Below, in pieces: positions 4,813 to 9,335 of a stretch of 9,335 bases of DNA; position 1 is the stretch's first letter; each line of letters opens with the position of its first letter. The stretch is from CAZDUS01 sp044344495 (lineage in GTDB: Bacteria; Verrucomicrobiota; Kiritimatiellia; CAIKKV01; CAITUY01). Both the position numbers and the translations under genes were made by a program. The stretch spans positions 1-9,335 of the forward strand of contig JBIJCW010000078.1 in NCBI GenBank assembly GCA_044344495.1, written 5' to 3'. The notes under the pieces are model-generated. The model did no database searches, was not told the DNA's origin, and worked only from the letters and a program-made list of their open reading frames with translations.

Positions 4813-7113
4813 ATGAACCGGTGGAAACTCAGGGTGGGCATGATCGGCGTCGCGGTACTCGTGGCGGCGGGGAGTGTGGTGTGGTGGCAGGGAGGCACGG
4901 CGCAGGCGTCCGTCAAGGGACCGTTGGAGCCGGATCCCCAGTCGGCGGTGGTGGCACGGCAACTGGCGCGGGCGATTCCGCGGCTGCATTTGACGCGGCA
5001 TGAGTTGGATGAAACCACCGCCGTGGAGGCGGTGGAAGGGTTCATCGCCGTATTGGATTATGACCGGACGTTTTTCCTGGCTTCGGATGTGGAGGAGTTC
5101 CGCAAGGAGGCGCCGTCCCAGTCCGAGCGGTTGGAGAAGGGGGATGTTTCCTTTGCCTTCCGCATGTTTGAGCGGTTCCGGGAGCGGGTGCGGGACCGGG
5201 TGGCCTATGCCAACACGCTGTTGGATCAGGGGTTTGATCTGACGGTCAAGGAGACCTACCTGTGGAAGCGCAAGGATGCGCCCTGGGCGGCCACGCCGGA
5301 AGCGTGGAACGATTTGTGGCGGAAGAAGGTCAAGAACGAGTACCTGGCCCGTGTGGTGGTGCGGCGGATTGCGGAGGAGGACAGCACGAACAAGGTGGCG
5401 AAGGCGCAGAAGGCCCAAGGGGAGCCGCAGGGGCAGGCGGGTGTGACCAATCTCGATCCGACGGCCATGGTGACGACCCATGAAGCCGTGACGAATGAAG
5501 TTGTGACCCATGTTGCCGTGGCGAATGAAGCGGTGACCAACGGGGTGTTTGCCCCCCCTGAGCGTGCGTCGGCGGCCGATGCGTTGCTGGCCCCCGCCGA
5601 GTTTGTCCGTAAGCGGTATCGGCAGTACCTGATCATGCTGGAGGATAGCGATGCCGATTTTGTGCTGCAGCGTTACTTTTCAGCGTTTGTTCAGGTGTAC
5701 GATCCGCACTCGGAGTACATGACGCCCAGCACGAGCGAGGACTTTGATATTGGCATGAAACTCTCGCTGGTGGGGATTGGCGCGTTGCTGTCCAGCGAGG
5801 AGGGGGCGGCCGAGATCGAGCAGATCATTCCCGGGGGGCCGGCGGCGCGGGATGGCCGGCTCAAGCCGGGCGACCGGGTCATTGCGGTGGCTCAGGGTGA
5901 CAAGGAGCCGGTGGATATTCTGCACTGGCCGCTGTACAAGGCGGTGCGCATCATCCGGGGCGAAAAGGGGACAAAGGTGGTGCTGACGGTCATTCCCGCC
6001 GGGGATGTGTCGGGGGCGCGTACGGTCAAGATTGACCTGGTTCGCGACGAGGTCAAGCTGGAGGGACAGGCGGCCAAGAGCGAGGTACAGGAGTTGCCGG
6101 CGGGGGGGGTGACCAACAAGATTGGCGTGATCCGGTTGCCGGCGTTTTATGCGGACATGAAGCAGCGCGCCAACGGGCACGACGAGTACAAGAGTTCGAG
6201 CCACGATATTGCGGCGTTGTTGCGGGATATGAATACGAACGGGACGCAGGGTTTGATCCTGGACCTGCGCGGGAATGGTGGCGGGGCCCTGGCGGAAGCC
6301 GTGGAGATGACCGGGTTGTTTCTGACCGCCGGGCCGGTGGTGCAGGTGCGCGAACCGCGCGGCATCCAGGTGTTGAGCGATCCGGATCCGGGGGTGTTGC
6401 ACACGGGGCCCCTGGTCGTGCTGGTCAACCGGCACAGTGCCTCGGCCTCGGAGATTCTGGCGGCGGCCTTGCAGGATTACGGCCGGGCCATTGTGGTGGG
6501 TGACTCCAAGACCCACGGCAAAGGCACGGTGCAGTCCTGGCAGAACCTGGACGACCGCAACCCTAAACTGGGATCGTTGAAGATCACCACGCACAGTTTT
6601 TACCGGGTGGCCGGCGGATCCACGCAACTCAAGGGGGTGGTTCCCGACATTGTGGTCCGGTCGCCGCTGGACGTGATGGAGGTGGGAGAGGAATTCCTGC
6701 CGCACGCGATGAAGTGGAGTGTGGTCAACATGGCGCGTTACCGGCCGGTGGCGGATCTGGGTTCCAGTGTGGCGGCGTTGCGGGCCAAGTCCGTGGCCCG
6801 CCGCAAGGATGACACGCGGTTCATTGCGCAGAACGAGATGATCGAACGCCTGAAGGCGTTTCAGGACAAGAAGGAGATTTCGCTCAATCTTGAAGACCGG
6901 CTGGCCCTGGTACGCGAGGAAAAGTCCATCACCAAGATGGAGGATGAGGCCATGGATGACGAGGAGGCGGTTGCCGGGAGCCACCCGAAGGAGAAAAGCC
7001 ATGACCTGGTGCTGCAGGAAGGCGAGCGGATCCTGGTCGATTTAATCGAACAGACGAAGAAGGAGAAGACGAATGAAGATAGCGTTCTGGAAAATGCATG
7101 GGGCAGCCAATGA
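4813..7113 (+). CDS. prc: Prc/Tsp-type C-terminal processing (tail-specific) protease, S41 family
   Basis: The protein has 766 residues. A hydrophobic N-terminal segment (about 8-25) ending near TAQA at 29-32 indicates export to the periplasm or membrane anchoring. Residues about 45-305 match the Prc N-terminal domain (VLDYDRTFFLASDVEEF at 80-96, YDPHSEYMTP at 296-305). A PDZ domain lies at about 310-405 with the carboxylate-binding loop near GIGA (321-324). The S41 core at about 430-620 has the oxyanion-side LDLRGNGGG (483-491) and the Ser-Lys dyad Ser544 in HSASASEI and Lys570 in HGKGTVQ, with Gln574 at the usual +4 position. Residues about 620-745 resemble the Prc C-terminal DUF3340. In E. 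coli, Prc degrades periplasmic proteins and regulates a murein hydrolase; the same role here is inferred. AAGGAGG (4793-4799) is a perfect but rather distant ribosome binding site, 13 nt from the ATG. The last 13 codons overlap dapF. Confidence 0.93.
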   Translation: MNRWKLRVGMIGVAVLVAAGSVVWWQGGTAQASVKGPLEPDPQSAVVARQLARAIPRLHLTRHELDETTAVEAVEGFIAVLDYDRTFFLASDVEEFRKEAPSQSERLEKGDVSFAFRMFERFRERVRDRVAYANTLLDQGFDLTVKETYLWKRKDAPWAATPEAWNDLWRKKVKNEYLARVVVRRIAEEDSTNKVAKAQKAQGEPQGQAGVTNLDPTAMVTTHEAVTNEVVTHVAVANEAVTNGVFAPPERASAADALLAPAEFVRKRYRQYLIMLEDSDADFVLQRYFSAFVQVYDPHSEYMTPSTSEDFDIGMKLSLVGIGALLSSEEGAAEIEQIIPGGPAARDGRLKPGDRVIAVAQGDKEPVDILHWPLYKAVRIIRGEKGTKVVLTVIPAGDVSGARTVKIDLVRDEVKLEGQAAKSEVQELPAGGVTNKIGVIRLPAFYADMKQRANGHDEYKSSSHDIAALLRDMNTNGTQGLILDLRGNGGGALAEAVEMTGLFLTAGPVVQVREPRGIQVLSDPDPGVLHTGPLVVLVNRHSASASEILAAALQDYGRAIVVGDSKTHGKGTVQSWQNLDDRNPKLGSLKITTHSFYRVAGGSTQLKGVVPDIVVRSPLDVMEVGEEFLPHAMKWSVVNMARYRPVADLGSSVAALRAKSVARRKDDTRFIAQNEMIERLKAFQDKKEISLNLEDRLALVREEKSITKMEDEAMDDEEAVAGSHPKEKSHDLVLQEGERILVDLIEQTKKEKTNEDSVLENAWGSQ
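5470..5547 (+). repeat. Imperfect 15-bp tandem repeat inside prc (five-residue repeats)
   Basis: Residues 220-245 of Prc form five consecutive units of five or six residues, each beginning with Val: VTTHEA, VTNEV, VTHVA, VANEA, VTNGV. At the DNA level each unit starts GTG and most continue ACSAAT or ACCCAT, so the repeat has a 15-bp period after the first 18-bp unit. It lies in a low-complexity stretch (about 190-258) inserted in the Prc N-terminal domain before KRYRQYL. It is likely a flexible or surface linker produced by local duplication; no function can be assigned. Confidence 0.7.
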
Positions 7114-7879
7114 TTTCATCCTGGTGGACGACCGCCGGTTGACGTTTCCGTCTTCGGACAAGGGGTGGCTGGCATCTGTGGCGGCGCGGCGGACGGGGGT
7201 GGGGTGCGAGGGAATCATCCTGATCCAACCTGCCGCGACAGCCGACTTCCGGATGCGGTTCTTCAATCCGGACGGCAGTGAAGTGGACATGTGCGGGAAC
7301 GGGGCGCGTTGCGTGGCGCGGCTGGCGCATGACATCGGTGTGGCTCCGGCACGGATGCGGTTCGAGACCGAGGCGGGCATGATTGCGGCCGAGATGGTGG
7401 GGGAACGCGTGCGGCTGGTCATGACGGCGCCGAAGGACTGGAAACTCGACGCCACGCTGGCGCTGGCGGATGGGGCGCGGCCCTACGGTTTCGTCAACAG
7501 CGGGGTTCCGCATGTGGTGATGGAGGTGGACGATCTGGACAAGGTTGATGTGGCGCGTGTGGGCGCGGCCGTCCGGTATCATCAGGATTTCGCCCCCAAG
7601 GGGACGAATGCCAACTTCATCAAGGTGACGGGCCCCGATTCGCTGAGGATCCGGACCTATGAACGCGGTGTGGAAGCCGAGACCCTGGCCTGCGGGACGG
7701 GGATGGTTGCGGCCGGACTGGTGGCGGGACGGATGGGTCGGGTCAAGCCGCCGGTCAAGATCACCTGTGCGAGCGGTGATGTGATCGAGGTCAACTACAA
7801 GTTGGCGGGCGAGACGGCAGTGGATGTGACGATGTTGGGGCCGGCGGCGTACGTGTTCACCGGCGAACTGGAGTACTGA
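7073..7879 (+). CDS. dapF: Diaminopimelate epimerase
   Basis: DapF converts LL-DAP to meso-DAP, the cross-linking amino acid of Gram-negative-type peptidoglycan and the direct precursor of lysine, by a two-cysteine, cofactor-free racemisation. The 268-residue length is normal. The two active-site cysteines are Cys74 in MCGNGARC (73-80) and Cys207 in LACGTGMVAAG (205-215). Other family blocks are KMHGAANDFILVD (7-19), NSGVPHVV (142-149), GTNANFI (177-183) and YERGVEAET (196-204). The ATG at 7073 follows AAGGAG (7060-7065) at 7-nt spacing and is conserved for the family. It overlaps the end of prc by 41 nt in another frame, so the two are surely cotranscribed and probably translationally coupled. 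The other DAP gene in the window, dapB, lies in the divergent unit upstream. Confidence 0.97.
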   Translation: MKIAFWKMHGAANDFILVDDRRLTFPSSDKGWLASVAARRTGVGCEGIILIQPAATADFRMRFFNPDGSEVDMCGNGARCVARLAHDIGVAPARMRFETEAGMIAAEMVGERVRLVMTAPKDWKLDATLALADGARPYGFVNSGVPHVVMEVDDLDKVDVARVGAAVRYHQDFAPKGTNANFIKVTGPDSLRIRTYERGVEAETLACGTGMVAAGLVAGRMGRVKPPVKITCASGDVIEVNYKLAGETAVDVTMLGPAAYVFTGELEY

Positions 7880-7886
7880 GCGGGAC

Positions 7887-8660
7887 ATGATCATTGCCAC
7901 GTTCAATGTCAATTCCATCCGGTCCCGGCTGGAGGTGGTGCTGGAGTGGCTGAAGGCCCGGCGGCCGGATGTGATGTGCCTGCAGGAGACCAAGGTGGTG
8001 GACGACCTGTTTCCGGCGGGGCCGTTGAGGGAGGCGGGGTACCATGTGGTCTACCGCGGCGAGAAGGCCTACAATGGCGTGGCGCTATTGTCGCTCACGG
8101 CGCCCACGGAGGTGCGGTTCGGGTTGGATGATGGTGGTCCGGCGGATGAGGCGCGGCTGGTGGCGGCCAAGGTGGGGCCGATCCATGTGGTCAACACCTA
8201 TGTTCCCCAGGGGCGAGACATCGAGCACGAGATGTACCGGTACAAGTTGCAGTGGTTTGACCGGTTGCGGCGATTTCTTGACAGGCATTATTCGGCGCGC
8301 GGGAACGTGGTATGGACGGGGGATCTGAATGTGGCGCCCGAGGCAATGGATATTCACAATGCCGAACGGCAGGCGAATCATGTGTGTTACCATGTGGAGG
8401 CCAGGGCGGCGTTTGGCCGGGCGGTGGAGTGGGGGTTTGTGGATGTGTTTCGCAAGCATCATCCCGAGCCGGGGCAGTACACGTTCTTTGACTACCGTCA
8501 GCGGGATGCGCTGGGGAAGAACCAGGGGTGGCGGATTGACCACATGATGGCCACGCGGAGTCTGGCGGGAAAGTCGATGGGGGCGGGGATTGATCTGGAG
8601 CCCCGGCGGAAGCCAGTGCCCTCTGATCACACGGTGCTGTGGGCGGAGTTTGAGGTGTAG
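7887..8660 (+). CDS. xth: Exodeoxyribonuclease III (AP endonuclease)
   Basis: This 257-residue protein is a cytoplasmic DNA repair nuclease of the exonuclease III/APE1 family that cleaves at abasic sites and trims blocked 3' ends. The family active-site residues are present in order: Asn7 (FNVNSIRSRL), Glu34 (CLQETK), Tyr105 with PQGRD downstream, Asp145 and Asn147 (TGDLNVAP), the WRIDHMMAT block at 215-223, and Asp247-His248 (SDHTVLW) at the C-terminus. The length is typical for a bacterial XthA. It starts 7 nt after dapF with only a weak purine run (GCGGGA at 7880-7885) upstream, consistent with coupling in a prc-dapF-xth operon. There is no obvious functional link to DAP synthesis; grouping may reflect shared housekeeping expression. 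Confidence 0.95.
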   Translation: MIIATFNVNSIRSRLEVVLEWLKARRPDVMCLQETKVVDDLFPAGPLREAGYHVVYRGEKAYNGVALLSLTAPTEVRFGLDDGGPADEARLVAAKVGPIHVVNTYVPQGRDIEHEMYRYKLQWFDRLRRFLDRHYSARGNVVWTGDLNVAPEAMDIHNAERQANHVCYHVEARAAFGRAVEWGFVDVFRKHHPEPGQYTFFDYRQRDALGKNQGWRIDHMMATRSLAGKSMGAGIDLEPRRKPVPSDHTVLWAEFEV

Positions 8661-8671
8661 GGGGGCAGGGG

Positions 8672-8748
8672 TAGGGTTCAGGGTTCAGGAGGCAGGGTTC
8701 AGGGGGAAGAAAACGGAATTCGGAATCCAGAATGCAGAAGCCAGGAGA
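8672..8748 (+). repeat. Degenerate tandem heptamer array (11 units) upstream of the lipoprotein gene
   Basis: The whole stretch divides into eleven 7-mers in perfect register, starting at 8672, 8679, 8686 and so on to 8742. The consensus is C-R-G-R-R-N-N: position 3 is G in all eleven units, positions 4 and 5 are always purines, position 1 is C in nine. The first five units are of the CAGGGTT type, one is AAGAAAA (8707-8713), and the last five are of the CGGAATT/CAGAATG type. The final unit, CAGGAGA, holds the AGGAG ribosome binding site of the next gene. Reading through it gives low-complexity peptide, so it is not coding. Similar mixed GGTTCAG/GAATTCAG spacers are, to my knowledge, seen in other environmental bacterial genomes, function unknown. 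Confidence 0.85.
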
Positions 8749-8751
8749 AAC

Positions 8752-9195
8752 ATGAAGACCCTGTTCCGTTGCTTGAGTTTTGGGATAGCGCTGGTGGTGT
8801 TGGTGGCGGGGTGCGTGAGTACGCCGGAGCAGCGGATTGCCAGGAACCAGGATTTGTTTGCTTCGTTCTCGCCGGAGGCCCAGGAGCAGGTTCGTGCCGG
8901 GAAGGTGGCGATCGGGTTTACGCCAGAGATGGTGCGGATGGCGCTGGGGGCCCCGGACCGGATTCATGCCCGCACCACGGCGGCGGGGGAATCGGAAGTG
9001 TGGACCTATATTGGCATCATCTACGATTCATCGATGCAACCGGTTGATGGTTCCTATGTCTATCGCGACCGGTACGGTCATCTGCGGCGGGCGTATGACA
9101 CCAGTTGGGTTACCGTGAACCGGTCGCGCGAATATCCGGTGATACGGCTGGAATTCGAAGGCGGCAAGGTGAAGGTTGTCGAGAGGGCGAAATAA
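8752..9195 (+). CDS. Lipoprotein with BamE/SmpA-like domain
   Basis: The 147-residue protein has a lipoprotein signal: basic start, hydrophobic core at about 8-18 and lipobox VAGC with the lipidated Cys21. The frame is open upstream to an ATG at 8590 inside xth, but that extension runs through the heptamer array and lacks a signal, so the ATG at 8752 with AGGAG at 8743-8747 is the real start. Residues 53-86 (AIGFTPEMVRMALGAPDR, later EVWTY) match the pattern of the BamE/SmpA/OmlA fold: Gly, a helix with hydrophobics, LG-P, then W-Y. The closing strand is probably LEFEGGKVKVV at 133-143, after a longer tyrosine- and arginine-rich insertion (about 88-128) than in typical BamE. BamE is an outer-membrane assembly factor; here that role is only a possibility. 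Heptamer arrays lie on both sides. Confidence 0.8.
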   Translation: MKTLFRCLSFGIALVVLVAGCVSTPEQRIARNQDLFASFSPEAQEQVRAGKVAIGFTPEMVRMALGAPDRIHARTTAAGESEVWTYIGIIYDSSMQPVDGSYVYRDRYGHLRRAYDTSWVTVNRSREYPVIRLEFEGGKVKVVERAK

Positions 9196-9211
9196 GGGCG
9201 TGGCGGGAAGG

Positions 9212-9253
9212 CGGAATTCAGAAGTCAGAATTCAGGAGCCAGGGATAAGAAAC
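9212..9253 (+). repeat. Second tandem heptamer array (6 units) downstream of the lipoprotein gene
   Basis: Six 7-mers in perfect register start at 9212, 9219, 9226, 9233, 9240 and 9247 and follow the same C-R-G-R-R-N-N consensus in the same orientation as the array upstream of the lipoprotein gene. The first unit, CGGAATT, is identical to the unit at 8714. The last, AAGAAAC, resembles the odd unit AAGAAAA at 8707. It fills the gap between the lipoprotein gene and the converging partial gene, with 16 nt before it and 14 nt after it. No T-tract is present, so a terminator role is doubtful. Confidence 0.8.
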
Positions 9254-9267
9254 GTCCTTCGTCAGAA

Positions 9268-9335
9268 CTACCTTCGGGTGATGTTCAGCACCACGGTGCG
9301 GTTCTTTTTCTGAATATCGGGGGTGGTGCCGGGAT
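9268..9335 (-). CDS. C-terminal end of an unidentified minus-strand gene (truncated by window edge)
   Basis: On the minus strand the frame ending in TAG (complement of 9268-9270) is open to the window edge and encodes 21 full codons, ending KNRTVVLNITRR. The codons are C-rich at third positions like those of folK and dapB, and the alternative minus frame containing ACCGCACCG meets a stop. The alternation of hydrophobic residues near the end suggests a closing beta strand. I do not recognise the family from so short a tail. It would converge with the lipoprotein gene across the second heptamer array. Confidence 0.45.
   Translation of the reverse strand, partial: PGTTPDIQKKNRTVVLNITRR

Noticed and set aside
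4711..5511. Minus-strand open frame spanning the dapB/prc gap and the start of prc
   Set aside because: Its composition is that of a complement shadow, and it would cover the good prc promoter and ribosome binding site.
5680..7002. 440-codon open frame on the minus strand inside prc
   Set aside because: It lies wholly antisense to a protease with all catalytic motifs; its translation is Arg/His/Pro-rich without domains, as expected from the complement of G-biased codons.
6929..7993. 354-codon minus-strand open frame across prc, dapF and xth
   Set aside because: Antisense to three well-recognised genes and of the same low-information composition.
8672..8748. CRISPR array or plant-type telomere repeat as an explanation of the GGGTTCA units
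   Set aside because: Units are 7 bp without unique spacers, and they drift into a GAATTCAG type, so neither a CRISPR array nor a telomere fits.
8590..8751. Longer N-terminus for the lipoprotein gene starting inside xth
   Set aside because: It translates the heptamer array into repetitive peptide, hides the signal peptide and lacks a ribosome binding site, while 8752 has both a good site and a lipobox downstream.
9212..9236. GAATTC-spacer-GAATTC hairpin as a terminator
   Set aside because: The arms arise from the heptamer repeat, the stem would be AT-rich and short, and no T-run follows.

Overview
The window reads as chromosomal DNA of a GC-rich, free-living, Gram-negative-type bacterium. 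It encodes a Prc-type protease, a lipoprotein with a lipobox, a secreted enzyme with a signal peptide, and two diaminopimelate (DAP) pathway genes, which imply a DAP-containing peptidoglycan. The large secreted glycoside-hydrolase-like protein with calcium-binding thrombospondin type 3 motifs, and the general style of the proteins, make me favour the PVC superphylum (Kiritimatiellota/Verrucomicrobiota/Lentisphaerota). That placement is an inference from protein style, not a demonstrated assignment.

Layout. 1-627 is the 3' end of a two-receiver signalling protein whose second receiver is degenerate. 628-882 is a non-coding stretch that falls to about 31% GC between 701 and 860 and carries a nested CATATT/AATATG palindrome. 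883-3198 encodes a secreted multidomain protein: signal peptide, a duplicated beta-rich module, a beta-sandwich-like region, two calcium motifs and a C-terminal TIM-barrel glycoside-hydrolase-like domain. It converges with folK (minus, 3235-3834) across a hairpin at 3199-3232. folK lies 5 nt downstream of dapB (minus, 3840-4649). dapB is divergent from prc (plus, 4813-7113), and the 163-bp gap carries a good sigma70-like promoter for prc and a weaker one for dapB. prc overlaps dapF (7073-7879) by 41 nt, and xth (7887-8660) follows after 7 nt. A 77-bp tandem heptamer array (8672-8748) precedes a BamE/SmpA-like lipoprotein gene (8752-9195). A second array of the same heptamer family (9212-9253) follows it. 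The window closes with the last codons of a minus-strand gene (9268-9335).

How the genes fit together. The core is housekeeping: DapB and DapF act at two steps of the lysine/meso-DAP pathway, FolK makes a folate precursor, exonuclease III is a DNA repair nuclease, and Prc is a cell-envelope protease. The two DAP genes sit in back-to-back transcription units, which allows joint control from one intergenic region. I see no defence system, transposon, integrase, CRISPR array, tRNA or rRNA. The least ordinary features are the two heptamer arrays, one of which contains the ribosome binding site of the lipoprotein gene, the nested palindrome upstream of the secreted protein, the degenerate receiver, and the duplicated N-terminal module of the secreted protein. 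The plus strand stays G-rich across the minus-strand folK-dapB block, which points to replication-linked strand bias.
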